From Microbispora siamensis (GTDB lineage: Bacteria > Actinomycetota > Actinomycetes > Streptosporangiales > Streptosporangiaceae), in contig NZ_BOOF01000059.1 of the NCBI RefSeq assembly GCF_016863095.1, positions 1 to 57,606 of the forward strand: a stretch of DNA of 57,606 nucleotides, given 5' to 3'. The position numbers were made by a program, and so were the translations under genes. This document shows, piece by piece, positions 48,880-57,420 of the stretch. The notes under the pieces were generated by a model. It was not told the origin of the DNA, did no database searches, and saw only the letters and a list, made by a program, of their open reading frames with translations. The number at the start of each line of letters is the position of its first letter. Positions within the stretch are counted from its first letter, which is position 1.

Positions 48880-49683
48880 TCAGGGCGGTGGAAACAGGTG
48901 GACCGCCTTGTCGGGTGTTTCGCGGATCGTGAACGGAACCGGGCTGAGAGCGTCGAGGCGCTCGGCGAACTCGGCCGCGAGTCCGGTCAGGACCAGCATC
49001 CCCGCCGGGGTCTCCGATACGCGCTGCTGCGCCGTGATCAGAGCGGTGATGCCGGTGCTGTCCCAGTGGGTCACCGCCGAGAGGTCGATCACCAGCCCCG
49101 GCGCCGGTGTGCCCGAGACGAGCTCGCCGACCGTCGCGATGATCTGCGGGGCCGCCTGCTCGTCGAGGGCGCCGTCCAGCTCCAGAACGGTGTGCGATTC
49201 GAGACGGCGCAGCCGTGGAGTGGCGGACCGGCGCGACGCGGGCCCGGGGAGGGTGAAATGGGCCGTGGCGACGGTGCCGTCGGGACCGGAGTCGATCGTG
49301 AACCGGTCGGACAGGTAGCGTGCGAGCCACAGCCCGTGCCCGTGCCTGACCGGCCATCCGGCGGCGTCGTGCCGGGACGAGCCGGGGTCGGCGACCTCGC
49401 ACCGCAGCACGCCGTCGAACTGCCAGATCCTCGCCTGTCCGGTTCCCGAGCCGTGGAAGATCGCGTTGGTGGCGAGTTCGTGGACGGTGAGCACCAGGTC
49501 CACGGCCCGGCCGTGGGGAAGCCCGGCGTGGACGGCGTGTGCTTCCAGCGTCTCCCGCAGGGCGTAGAGCGAGCCGCGGTCGAACGGCTGGTCGAGGATC
49601 AGCACCGGCGTCGCGGCGGTCCGCCTCCCGCTGCCGGAGCCCGGGGCGACGTGCGTGGCATCGTTGGTTCCGTCATCACTCAT
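48880..49683 (-). CDS. Fused RsbW-type kinase and STAS protein
   Basis: A 267-residue fusion. Residues 25-150 are a HATPase_c_2 (RsbW/SpoIIAB-like) domain with VLTVHELATNAIFHGSG and the G-box HGHGLWLARYLS; residues 160-255 are a STAS domain with VIDLSAVTHWDSTGITAL, keeping the phosphorylatable Ser in DSTG. Kinase and its usual substrate type are thus in one chain, allowing self-control. It overlaps the MEDS-STAS gene by eight bases, so they form one module, separate from the one at 24.6 kb. Confidence 0.88.
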   Translation of the reverse strand: MSDDGTNDATHVAPGSGSGRRTAATPVLILDQPFDRGSLYALRETLEAHAVHAGLPHGRAVDLVLTVHELATNAIFHGSGTGQARIWQFDGVLRCEVADPGSSRHDAAGWPVRHGHGLWLARYLSDRFTIDSGPDGTVATAHFTLPGPASRRSATPRLRRLESHTVLELDGALDEQAAPQIIATVGELVSGTPAPGLVIDLSAVTHWDSTGITALITAQQRVSETPAGMLVLTGLAAEFAERLDALSPVPFTIRETPDKAVHLFPPP

Positions 49684-50545
49684 GCGCGGTCACCAGGCTG
49701 ATCCCGGGGATGCCCTGAGCGCCGAGCAGCACGAATCGCGGCGCGATGGCGGGGTTGCATCGCAGGACGACCGTACGGGCCGGCGCCAGGCTCCGCGCCA
49801 CGTCGATGATCGTCCGGGTGCAGGAGAGGTCGATGAAGGACAGCTCGGCCATATTGATCGTGAGCGGGCCGTCCGTCCTGATCGCCTCGGTCAGCGCCAG
49901 GGCCAGGGCGTCCTCGGCCGCCCGGTCGATCTGTCCCGCCATCCGGATGCCGGGCGGCGCGTACTGGCGGCAGATCCGCAGCAACGGGTCGTCGTAGTAG
50001 GTGGCCGCGGCGACCGCCCGCGTGTGGAACGGGGAGACCGACGCGAGGGTGACCGGGTCGAAGCGTTCCCGGTCGTACTGGCACAACACCGACACGCTGC
50101 TGTCCGACAGGATCGTCGCGATCTTCTCCTCGAAGGCGGGCAGTTGCTCCACACCGTGGACCGGCCGCAGCGCCCAGCCCATGTCGAGGGCCACCCGCAG
50201 TCCCGCGTAGCCCTCGTGCGAGGTCAGCTCCATCTGGGAGCTCAGCCACCCCATCGCGTGATCCACGTTGAAGGCCTGCCCGGACAGCAGGCCCTCCTGA
50301 GATGCGACGACGTCCATCCGGCCGCTCGCGGTGGCGGACTGCACGGCGATCCCGCGGCGGCTCAGCTCGGCCAGCGCTCCCTGCGGCTCCTCGCACAGCC
50401 AGACGACGCGCAGCCCTCCCGCCAGCCCGTCCCGTACGTACGCGGCGGTGAGGTCGAGCAGCTCTTCCGGCTCGCCGAAGGTCAGGCACGCGTGATCGTT
50501 GATCGCCAGATCCGTGATCTGCACTTCAGCACTGACGGTCACCAC
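49676..50545 (-). CDS. MEDS-STAS sensory protein
   Basis: A 289-residue protein. The N-terminal MEDS domain (about 10-175: HACLTFGEPEELLDLTAAYV, RVVWLCEE, CQYDRERFDP) is a DcmR-like sensor for methylated or haloalkane-type compounds in the best-known members. The C-terminal STAS domain (about 190-289) reads LSFIDLSCTRTI where others have DSSG or DSAG, so the usual phosphorylated Ser is replaced by Leu and only the next Ser remains. It may be a non-phosphorylatable partner of the RsbW-type domain encoded by the overlapping gene. Confidence 0.88.
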   Translation of the reverse strand: MVTVSAEVQITDLAINDHACLTFGEPEELLDLTAAYVRDGLAGGLRVVWLCEEPQGALAELSRRGIAVQSATASGRMDVVASQEGLLSGQAFNVDHAMGWLSSQMELTSHEGYAGLRVALDMGWALRPVHGVEQLPAFEEKIATILSDSSVSVLCQYDRERFDPVTLASVSPFHTRAVAAATYYDDPLLRICRQYAPPGIRMAGQIDRAAEDALALALTEAIRTDGPLTINMAELSFIDLSCTRTIIDVARSLAPARTVVLRCNPAIAPRFVLLGAQGIPGISLVTAHE

Positions 50546-50646
50546 GCCACCATCCCCAGGCGATCCCCGCCGCCCACCGCCTCATCTGGCTACCCATCCT
50601 AGTGACGGGCATTCGTCAAGAACGGGTCTCGGCTGGGCGGGAGGAG

Positions 50647-51660
50647 CTACAGGTACGTTGGCGTACGGCTGGCCCGGTCGCGGAACATCCACCAGTTCCA
50701 GATCTGGGAGAGCGCCATCAGCGGCACCATGACCGCGGCGAAGCCCGCCAGAAGCCGCAGGGTGCCCGGCTCCGCCATCGCCTCCGCCAGCCGCAGGCCG
50801 GTGCCCGGAGCGCTGGAGGAGACCAGTACGAAGGGGTGCAGGCCGGCGCCGAGGGCGGCGACGGGCAGGGCGGCCGCGCACGAGGTCGCGGCGAAGGCAC
50901 GGCCCGTACGGCCCGCGCGCAGCAGAGCCGCCCCGGCGAGGAGCGCGACCACCAGGGCCGCACCGGCCGCGAGGGCGGGCCAGGGGTTGACGAGGGCGTG
51001 CCGCGCCGAGGACAGGAAGCCGGTGACGAGGACGGCGGCCGCCGCCACGGCCGCCACGAGCAGGGCGCGACGGCCGGCCCTCGCCGCCCGCGCGCTGGGC
51101 TCGCCGCCGGTCCGCCACGCCAGGAAGGACGCCCCGTGCGCGAGGAACACCGCGGTGGTCGTGGCGCCGCACAGCAGCACGAAGGGATCGAGCAGATCGG
51201 CCGTTCCGAGCGAGAAGGCGTTCCGGGCGTCCAGCGGCACCCCGGCGAGGAGACGGCCGGTCACCAGCCCCCATCCCACGGCGGGCACCAGCCCGCCCAG
51301 GAAGATCAACCCATCCCAGAGCCGGCGCGCCGGGGCGCCCCGGTGGCGGCTGCGCAACTGTACGGCGGCGTTGCCGACGACGATCCCCGCCAGGATCGCC
51401 GCGAACAGGAAGTACATGCCGGAAAGCAGCCGCCCCTCCAGGAAGGGGAAGGCGCCGAACAGCACCCCGGCCGCGGCCACCAGCCAGACCTCGTTGCCGA
51501 GGAAGAACGGGCCGAAGGCGTTGAGCAGCGCCCGCCGCTCGCCGTCGTCACGGCCGAGCCAGGGGGTGAGCAACTGCACGCCGTAGTCGAAACCGGCCAG
51601 GACGAAGTAGCCGGCGAGCAGCAGCCCGAGCAGGGCCGGCCACACGAGTTCGAGAGTCAC
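50647..51660 (-). CDS. cydB: Cytochrome bd oxidase subunit II
   Basis: A 337-residue membrane subunit with about eight to nine helices. Family motifs include the N-terminal LLAGYFVLAGFDYGVQLL, GNEVWLV, and the C-terminal SQIWNWWMFR region. Together with CydA it forms the quinol oxidase used at low oxygen. GTG 51660 starts 13 bases after the cydA stop. The cydDC transporter genes needed for assembly are not next to it in the window. The spacer 50546-50646 shows nothing definite. Confidence 0.95.
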   Translation of the reverse strand: MTLELVWPALLGLLLAGYFVLAGFDYGVQLLTPWLGRDDGERRALLNAFGPFFLGNEVWLVAAAGVLFGAFPFLEGRLLSGMYFLFAAILAGIVVGNAAVQLRSRHRGAPARRLWDGLIFLGGLVPAVGWGLVTGRLLAGVPLDARNAFSLGTADLLDPFVLLCGATTTAVFLAHGASFLAWRTGGEPSARAARAGRRALLVAAVAAAAVLVTGFLSSARHALVNPWPALAAGAALVVALLAGAALLRAGRTGRAFAATSCAAALPVAALGAGLHPFVLVSSSAPGTGLRLAEAMAEPGTLRLLAGFAAVMVPLMALSQIWNWWMFRDRASRTPTYL

Positions 51661-51673
51661 GAGGGCTCCTCAT

Positions 51674-52948
51674 TCACAGGGCGAGCGACGCGGTGGGCCG
51701 CTCCGCCTGCCCGTCGCCGGGTGATCCGCCCAGGTCGGTGTCGGCCGGGCCGCGGCGGGCGTACCGGGCGATCAGCGCCCAGTCGGCGATCGCCAGAGCG
51801 AGGAACACCCCGCAGAACAGGACCAGGGACGCCGTCATCGAGCCGACGGGCGACCGTGCGGCGGCCGTCGTGAGCTCGCCGTACACCGCCCACGGCTGGC
51901 GCCCCACCTCGCGCAGCAGCCACCCGCCGAACGCGGCGACGAAAGGCAGGGGAACCGCGACCAGCATCAGGTACGCCGCCGGGCGGAACCGGAGGTACCA
52001 GTCCCGGTACAGCAGGACGAGGGCCACGACGACCAGCAGGAAGATCAGATACCCGACGCCCTGCATGACGTCGAAGGCGGTGGCGATCCAGGAGGGTGGC
52101 CGGTAGTCGCCCGCGCCGAACCGCTGCGCCAGTTGCGCCTGCACGTCCTCGACCCGCAGGGAGCCGACGTCGTCGATGTGGCCCCGCAACGTCGCCGCCT
52201 TCATCGGCTGGGTGTCCACGAGCGTCGGGATCTGCACGAAGCCGTAGTAGAGCGCGACGAACGCCGCGGGCGTGGCCGTGAACAGGCCGAGGCGCAGCGA
52301 CGCGCGGAAGAACTCCCGCTCCGCCGTGCGCTTGAGGAAGTGGTAGGAGCTCACCCCGGCCACGAATACGCCGCCGGTCATCAGCGCGGCGGTGGCGGCG
52401 TGCACCAACGCGTTGATCGCGTTGGGGTTGGTGAGCATGGCGCCGAAGTCGGTGAGGTGGGCGACGCCGCCGCGCACCTCGTGCCCCACGGGGTGCTGCA
52501 GGAAGCCGTTGGCCACCATGATCCAGTACGCCGAGGCGTAGGCGGTGAGGGTGACCAGCCAGATCAGCGTGACGTGCACGGCCTTCGGCAGCCTCCCCCA
52601 GCCGAAGATCCACATGCCGAGGAAGGTGGACTCGGCGAAGAAGGCGACGATCGTCTCGAGTGCGAGCGGGGCGCCGAAGACGTTGCCCGCGTACTCGGCC
52701 AGCCCGCTCCAGGCGAGCCCGAACTGGAACTCCATCACCAGGCCGGTGACGGTGCCCAGCACGTAGTTCACGACGTAGATCTGGCCCCAGAACCGGGTCA
52801 TGCGCTCCATGAGCGGTGCGCCGCCGAGGGCGTGCCGGGTGTGCATCACCGCGATCAGCGGGGCGAGGCCGAGGGTGAGCATCACGAACAGCCAGTGGAA
52901 ACCGGCCGTCGTCGCGAACTGGAGGCGCGCCAGCGTCTCGTCCGTCAT
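51674..52948 (-). CDS. cydA: Cytochrome bd oxidase subunit I
   Basis: A 424-residue membrane subunit carrying the three haems. Visible are the N-terminal RLQFATTAGFHWLFVMLTLG with a haem-ligand His, FFAESTFLGMWIFGW, a short Q-loop, LREVGRQPWAVYGEL, and a hydrophilic C-terminal tail. The length and short Q-loop fit the actinobacterial form. The upstream spacer 52949-53095 has the dyad GTCC-N8-GGAC around 53016 and AT-rich ATCATATC, perhaps its promoter; no Rex-type TGTGA site was found. Confidence 0.96.
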   Translation of the reverse strand: MTDETLARLQFATTAGFHWLFVMLTLGLAPLIAVMHTRHALGGAPLMERMTRFWGQIYVVNYVLGTVTGLVMEFQFGLAWSGLAEYAGNVFGAPLALETIVAFFAESTFLGMWIFGWGRLPKAVHVTLIWLVTLTAYASAYWIMVANGFLQHPVGHEVRGGVAHLTDFGAMLTNPNAINALVHAATAALMTGGVFVAGVSSYHFLKRTAEREFFRASLRLGLFTATPAAFVALYYGFVQIPTLVDTQPMKAATLRGHIDDVGSLRVEDVQAQLAQRFGAGDYRPPSWIATAFDVMQGVGYLIFLLVVVALVLLYRDWYLRFRPAAYLMLVAVPLPFVAAFGGWLLREVGRQPWAVYGELTTAAARSPVGSMTASLVLFCGVFLALAIADWALIARYARRGPADTDLGGSPGDGQAERPTASLAL

Positions 52949-53095
52949 CGGCGGCCGCCCGTCACCCCGCGAGGAGAGGTCCGGAGCGCGTGGTGGAGCG
53001 ACAAATCAGCCCTTTCCTCGCAAAGTCCGCAAGAGTGGACGGATCATATCCTCACAACCACGTCTCGCGGCAGGTGATCGGGGCCGCCGGCCCGA

Positions 53096-53728
53096 TCAGG
53101 AGGATGTGGGGCTCGTCCCGGCGGAGCCGAACAGGATGCCGTCGAGCGTCATGGTGAGGTAGCGGCTCAGTTCGTCGGCGGACATGGCCGCGATGGGACC
53201 GTCCGCCAGGACGTACCGGCTGAACGTCACCCCGATGAGGTGCGCGCCGAGCAGGTCGACCCGCAGCGCGACGTCCGGGCCGGTGAGCACGGTGCGGTAG
53301 GCGGCGATGCTCTCCTCGCGCATGGCCCGCAGCAGTGCCTTGGCGGCTTCCTGATCGCCGGCGGCGCTGCGTACGAGGGCGATGAAGGGATCGGCGCTGT
53401 CGGCCGACTCCATGCGGGCGACGTAGGCGCGGGCGACCCGCTCGGCCAGTCCCTCGGCGTCCCCCCGGACGCTGTCGGCGAGGTCCCGCGTCCCCGGCAC
53501 GGCGGCGAGGAACAGTTGCTCTTTGGACGAGAAGTGCATCACCACGAGCCCGTGGGTCACCCCGGCCCGCTGCGCGATCTCCCTGATGGTCGCCTTCGCG
53601 TACCCGCGCTCGGCGAAGACCGAGCGGGCCGCGGCGAGGATGGCGGCTCGTCGTGCCTCGGGGTCGCGCACCCGCTTCCTCCCGGGCGCCGGCTCCGCGG
53701 CGTTCGGCTGTGACGCGTCAGACACCAT
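53096..53728 (-). CDS. TetR family regulator (divergent from isochorismatase-like gene)
   Basis: A 210-residue repressor. Helix-turn-helix: RRAAILAAARSVFAERGYAKATIREIAQRAGVTHG and VVMHFSSKEQLF (in parts). The ligand domain matches the type with C-terminal TetR_C_17-like region (LVRSAAGDQEAAKALLRAM, LLGAHLIGVTFSRYVLA), common in actinomycetes. The ATG at 53728 is seven bases from a 20-bp palindrome, a strong sign of autoregulation. Confidence 0.92.
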   Translation of the reverse strand: MVSDASQPNAAEPAPGRKRVRDPEARRAAILAAARSVFAERGYAKATIREIAQRAGVTHGLVVMHFSSKEQLFLAAVPGTRDLADSVRGDAEGLAERVARAYVARMESADSADPFIALVRSAAGDQEAAKALLRAMREESIAAYRTVLTGPDVALRVDLLGAHLIGVTFSRYVLADGPIAAMSADELSRYLTMTLDGILFGSAGTSPTSS

Positions 53729-53734
53729 GCGGCT

Positions 53735-53754
53735 TACTGTACACGTGGACAGTA
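53735..53754. promoter_or_regulatory. 20-bp palindrome before tetR
   Basis: TACTGTACACGTGGACAGTA: 9-bp arms around a central CACGTG with only one mismatched pair. It lies six bases upstream of the TetR start. Confidence 0.65.
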
Positions 53755-53774
53755 GCGGCGAGGCAGGCGTAGAT

Positions 53775-53794
53775 TAATGACCAAATGGTCATTA
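53775..53794. promoter_or_regulatory. Second operator before the isochorismatase-like gene
   Basis: TAATGACCA, two bases, TGGTCATTA: a perfect 9-bp inverted repeat, 28 bp upstream of the hydrolase start, unlike the palindrome 20 bp away beside tetR. It suggests binding of a different TetR-type regulator or of two modes by one. Confidence 0.65.
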
Positions 53795-53822
53795 GGGACC
53801 TTGCAAACCAGGAGTGATCGCG

Positions 53823-54467
53823 ATGAACCTCGCCCCGCTTTCCCCCGACGACACCACCGTGGTCCTGGTCGACTACGCCGTCGGTTTCGCCAACCTGCTC
53901 CGCTCGCACGACCTGCGCGAGCACATCGCCAACGTCGTGGGCCTCGCCAAGACCGCCACGTTGTACGGCAGCGGCCTGGTCGTGACCAACGGCGAGGCGT
54001 CCAAACCCTCGGGCCCGCTCTATCCGGAACTGCTGGAGGTCATCGGCGACCGGCCGGTCATCGAGCGCACGACGGCGTTCAACTCCTTCCTCGACCCGGC
54101 CTTCGCCGAGGCCGTCCGTGCCACCGGCCGCCGCAGGCTGGTCATCGGCGGCATCGCCACCGACGGCTGCGTGCTGCAGACCGCGCTGGGCGCGTTGCGC
54201 GAGGGCTACGAGGCGTACGTCGTGGTGGACGCGACGGCGAGCCTCAGCAGGGAGGCGCACGACGCGGCGGTGCAGCGGATGACGATGTCCGGCGTCGTGC
54301 CGGTCACCTGGTGGTCGCTGGCCGCCGAGTTCCAGTTGGAGCCGCGCTTCGCCGACGCGCCGTACCGCACGCAGTTGATGGCCGAGTTCCAGCCGGCCAT
54401 GACGATGGCGGGCCGCACGTTCTTCGCCGGTGTGCACCAGGGGCGGCTCGCGCCCACGACGGCCTGA
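53823..54467 (+). CDS. Isochorismatase-family cysteine hydrolase
   Basis: A 214-residue hydrolase. Catalytic triad: Asp in VVLVDYAVGF (D17), Lys in GEASKPSG (near 62), Cys in GGIATDGCVLQTALGAL (near 119), with the cis-peptide-type GIATDGC. The family hydrolyses amides and vinyl ethers (nicotinamide, isochorismate, carbamoylsarcosine), so the substrate remains open. ATG 53823 has AGGAG upstream. Controlled in all likelihood by the divergent TetR. Confidence 0.9.
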   Translation: MNLAPLSPDDTTVVLVDYAVGFANLLRSHDLREHIANVVGLAKTATLYGSGLVVTNGEASKPSGPLYPELLEVIGDRPVIERTTAFNSFLDPAFAEAVRATGRRRLVIGGIATDGCVLQTALGALREGYEAYVVVDATASLSREAHDAAVQRMTMSGVVPVTWWSLAAEFQLEPRFADAPYRTQLMAEFQPAMTMAGRTFFAGVHQGRLAPTTA

Positions 54468-54476
54468 ACACGGCGT

Positions 54477-54902
54477 TCAGCGGCGGAGCCGGGTCACGGC
54501 GGCGTACAGGGCCAGGGAGAGGGCCGCCCAGGTCAGGGTGGCGATCGTGAGGGACAGCCACAGCGGCCAGAGGGTCACCGTGAGCGCCACGACGACGGCG
54601 AAGCCGATCAGGCCGAGGGTGCCGAAGGTCGCGCCCGCCACGTCCTGTCCGGCCTGGCGCACGCCCTCCTCCTTGGCGACGAGGGTGACGCTCGCCAGCA
54701 GGATCGCCGGGAACGCGAGGAAGAGCCCGCCCGCGCGCGGGCCGGCCAGCACGGACACCACCCCGGCGAGCGCCGACACTCCGATGCCGAACGCGAACCG
54801 GACCGCCCAGTCGCGCCGGGGTGGTCGCCTCAGCTCACTGAGCCGCAGCCGCACCTTCCGGCCGTCGCCGGGAGCCGGGCCGTCGTCACGACGGGCGCTC
54901 AT
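54477..54902 (-). CDS. DUF3147-like membrane protein (short partner)
   Basis: A 141-residue membrane protein from ATG 54902. After a charged N-terminus (RLRLSELRRPPRRDWAVRF) come four hydrophobic segments including FGIGVSALAGVVSVLAGP, GLFLAFPAILLASVTLV and AVVVALTVTLWPLWLSL. The AFPAILLAS motif parallels FCAAPSVALAS in its neighbour, showing that the two are related. They overlap by ATGA and are probably two halves of one membrane complex. Function unknown. Confidence 0.75.
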   Translation of the reverse strand: MSARRDDGPAPGDGRKVRLRLSELRRPPRRDWAVRFAFGIGVSALAGVVSVLAGPRAGGLFLAFPAILLASVTLVAKEEGVRQAGQDVAGATFGTLGLIGFAVVVALTVTLWPLWLSLTIATLTWAALSLALYAAVTRLRR

Positions 54903-55345
54903 GACGGGTGCACCGGTGGCGGGGAGAGTTCCGGAGCCGCCGGCCATGGGAGCGGAGCAGGGACCGCCGTGGTCCGGACGCTGAGCAGGCCCTGAGGCGC
55001 CAGCGCGTACCCGGCGGCCACGGCGGCGCCCCAGACGGCGAGCGCGGCCAAGGCCCCCCACCAGGCGCCCCACCTGCGCAGCAGGGGAACGGCGATCAGG
55101 CAGTAGAGGGTGAAACCGACCGCGCCGATCTGCATGCCCCGGGCCGAGGCGAGGACGTCGGGGACGCCCGCGATGCCCGCGGTGACGATGAGGCTGGCCA
55201 GGGCCACAGAAGGGGCGGCGCAGAACACCCCGGCGAGCCGTTTCGGCGTCAGCATCTCGGCCAGCGCCGCGAAGGCCAGCACGAAGACGCCTCCGGCCAG
55301 CGCCTTCAGGACGACCTCCACGATCTGGTCGGTCACCTCGCCCAC
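54899..55345 (-). CDS. DUF3147-like membrane protein
   Basis: A 148-residue membrane protein with four spans (VVLKALAGGVFVLAFAALAEM, GVFCAAPSVALASLIVTAG, IGAVGFTLYCLIAVPLL, GALAALAVWGAAVAAGYAL) and a proline-rich tail. GTG 55345 was preferred to the upstream start at 55372. The pair is divergent from the second kdp operon, so it may share its control region; I see no direct evidence of a role in K+ transport. Confidence 0.75.
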   Translation of the reverse strand: MGEVTDQIVEVVLKALAGGVFVLAFAALAEMLTPKRLAGVFCAAPSVALASLIVTAGIAGVPDVLASARGMQIGAVGFTLYCLIAVPLLRRWGAWWGALAALAVWGAAVAAGYALAPQGLLSVRTTAVPAPLPWPAAPELSPPPVHPS

Positions 55346-55462
55346 GCCGCGTCCCCTCCCCGGAACCGACACAGATGTTCGGGGGGCGCCGCTCGCCGGT
55401 TGAACCGCGTTGATTTCCGGCGCGGGAACGCCCGAAACCCCCGGCGTGGGCCGCGTACAGAG

Positions 55463-55536
55463 CCCGTCAATACTCGGTTCGAACCCGTATGAAACCCGTC
55501 AAGAGCGGCCAAATGCCCCCGATCTCGGACTTTGCT
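55463..55536 (+). promoter_or_regulatory. Putative kdp promoter/regulator site (copy 2)
   Basis: CCCGTCAA at 55463-55470 and 55495-55502 and CCCGTATG at 55484-55491, at 21- and 11-bp steps, form an array on one face of the helix. TCAAGAGC (55499-55506), 23 bases, CTTTGCT (55530-55536) repeats the arrangement before copy 1. An OmpR-family activator, probably KdpE, is the natural candidate. Confidence 0.55.
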
Positions 55537-55587
55537 TGTGCTGAGACGCCGTAGGCCTGCGGACGTAATCACAACCGAGGAGTGAGG

Positions 55588-55671
55588 ATGGCGGACGTCA
55601 TCTTCGTCGCTCTGACGATCGCGGTGTTCACGATTTTCGGGCTCGTCGTGAGGGCGGTGGAGCGCCTGTGA
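55588..55671 (+). CDS. 27-residue membrane peptide at the head of the kdp operon (copy 2)
   Basis: ATG 55588 with CCGAGGAGTGAG upstream. It encodes MADVIFVALTIAVFTIFGL and VVRAVERL, one membrane helix with a charged tail. It overlaps kdpF (GTGA). It has the same length, junctions and order as the gene at 1963-2046; changes between copies are conservative (V/I, A/T, C/F, K/R). A new small component of Kdp is a reasonable hypothesis. Confidence 0.78.
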   Translation: MADVIFVALTIAVFTIFGLVVRAVERL

Positions 55672-55757
55672 GCGTGATCAACGCCGTCGGTCTCGGCGTG
55701 GCCGCGGCGCTGCTGGTCTTCATGGTCGCGGCCCTGTTGTTCCCGGAGCGCTTCTGA
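55668..55757 (+). CDS. kdpF: KdpF, 29-residue K+-ATPase stabilising peptide (copy 2)
   Basis: GTG at 55668, one hydrophobic helix (AVGLGVAAALLVFMVAALLF) and the PERF ending. Its stop shares a base with the kdpA start. The product differs from copy 1 mainly by Ala/Gly/Val exchanges in the helix. Like copy 1 it is short enough to be overlooked. Confidence 0.9.
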   Translation: MSVINAVGLGVAAALLVFMVAALLFPERF

Positions 55758-57418
55758 TGGGCGCGGCAGCGGCAGGGGCCGTGCTCGTGCTGTCCGTCGT
55801 CGCGGTGCTCGCCGTCGTCTACCTGCTGCTGGGCGACTACCTCTACCGGGTCTACACCGGCACCCGCCACAGCGCGGCCGAGCGCCTCGTCTACCGCCTG
55901 ATCGGCGTGCGGCCGGACGCCGAGCAGCCCTGGGCGGTCTACGCACGCGCCCTGCTGGCCTTCTCCGCGGTCTCCGTACTCGTCGTGTACGGCATGCAGC
56001 GCCTGCAGGACAGGCTGGTCCTCGGTCTCGGACGGCCACCGGTCCCCGCCCACGTCGCCTGGAACACGGCCGTCAGCTTCGTGACGAACACCAACTGGCA
56101 GTCGTACCCGGGCGAGACCGTCATGGGCCACCTGGTGCAGATGGCCGGCCTGGCGGTGCAGAACTTCGTGTCGGCGGCGGTCGGCATGTCCGTGGCGATC
56201 GCCCTGGTGCGCGGCTTCGCCCGCAGGCAGGCCGACACCATCGGCAACTTCTGGGTGGACCTCGTGCGCGGCACGTTCCGGGTCCTGCTGCCGATCGCCT
56301 TCGTCGCCGCGCTGGTCCTGGTCGCGGGGGGCGTGGTGCAGAACTTCGCCGCACCGCACGAGGTGACGACGCTGACCGGCGGCACCCAGGCGATCACCGG
56401 GGGCCCGGTGGCGAGCCAGGAGGCCATCAAGGAACTCGGCACCAACGGCGGTGGCTTCTACAACGCCAACTCCGCCCATCCCTTCGAGAACCCGGCGGGA
56501 TGGACGAACTGGCTGCAGATCGTGCTGCTCCTGGCGATCCCGGTCGCACTGCCGCGCACGTTCGGCCGCATGGTCGGCCAGGTGCGTCAGGGACACGCGA
56601 TCCTCGCCGTCATGGCGGTGATCGCCCTGGTGAGCGTGCTGCTGACGAACGTCTTCGAGGCCTCGGGCGGCGCCACGGTCACCCGGGCCGCCGGGGCTGC
56701 ACTGGAGGGCAAGGAGGTCCGCTTCGGCGTGCCCGGCTCCGCGACCTTCGCCGCCGCCACCACGCTGACCTCGACCGGCGCCGCCGGCTCCGCCCACGAC
56801 TCCTTCACACCGCTCGGCGGCATGATGACGATGGTCAACATGATGCTGGGCGAGGTCGCGCCGGGCGGCGCCGGCTCCGGCCTGTACGGCATGCTCGTGC
56901 TGGCGATGATCACCGTCTTCGTTGCCGGTCTGATGGTGGGACGAACGCCGGAATACCTGGGCAAGAAGATCGGCTCGCGCGAGATCAAGCTGGCCTCGCT
57001 CTACTTCCTGGTCACCCCGGCCCTCGTGCTCGCCGGCACGGCCGCGGCGATGGGCAACCGGGCCGGTCTCGCGGCCATGCTGAACGGCGGCCCGCACGGG
57101 CTCTCGGAGATCCTCTACGCGTTCACCAGCGCGGCCAACAACAACGGCTCGGCGTTCGCCGGGATCTCCGCGGGCACGCCCTGGTGGTGCGTGGCGCTCG
57201 GCCTGTGCATGGCCTTCGGCCGGTTCCTGCCGATCGTCTTCATCCTCGCCCTGGCCGGGTCGCTGGCCAGGCAGGCGCCGGTGCCGGTCTCCGCCGGGAC
57301 GCTGCCCACCCACCGCCCGCAGTTCGTCGGCATGGTGGCCGGCGTCACGGTCGTCCTCGTCGCCCTCACGTTCCTGCCGGCCCTCGCGCTCGCGCCGCTC
57401 GCGGAAGGACTCTCCTAG
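55757..57418 (+). CDS. kdpA: KdpA, K+-transporting ATPase A subunit (copy 2)
   Basis: A 553-residue translocating subunit, equal in length to copy 1. All filter motifs are kept: TNTNWQSY, GTNGGGFYNANSAHPFENP, LGGMMTMVNMMLGE and NNNGSAFAG. The two proteins differ mostly in membrane-helix residues and in the loop after residue 310. A 78-bp stretch coding for PHEVTTLTGG to EAIK (56354-56431) is identical in DNA to 1203-1280. The stop is followed by kdpB after two bases. Confidence 0.97.
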   Translation: MGAAAAGAVLVLSVVAVLAVVYLLLGDYLYRVYTGTRHSAAERLVYRLIGVRPDAEQPWAVYARALLAFSAVSVLVVYGMQRLQDRLVLGLGRPPVPAHVAWNTAVSFVTNTNWQSYPGETVMGHLVQMAGLAVQNFVSAAVGMSVAIALVRGFARRQADTIGNFWVDLVRGTFRVLLPIAFVAALVLVAGGVVQNFAAPHEVTTLTGGTQAITGGPVASQEAIKELGTNGGGFYNANSAHPFENPAGWTNWLQIVLLLAIPVALPRTFGRMVGQVRQGHAILAVMAVIALVSVLLTNVFEASGGATVTRAAGAALEGKEVRFGVPGSATFAAATTLTSTGAAGSAHDSFTPLGGMMTMVNMMLGEVAPGGAGSGLYGMLVLAMITVFVAGLMVGRTPEYLGKKIGSREIKLASLYFLVTPALVLAGTAAAMGNRAGLAAMLNGGPHGLSEILYAFTSAANNNGSAFAGISAGTPWWCVALGLCMAFGRFLPIVFILALAGSLARQAPVPVSAGTLPTHRPQFVGMVAGVTVVLVALTFLPALALAPLAEGLS

Positions 57419-57420
57419 CC

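Noticed and set aside
55471..55500. tRNA-like GGTTCGAACC sequence
   Set aside because: It resembles a T-loop, but no acceptor or anticodon stems can be formed around it, and it lies in the kdp promoter region.
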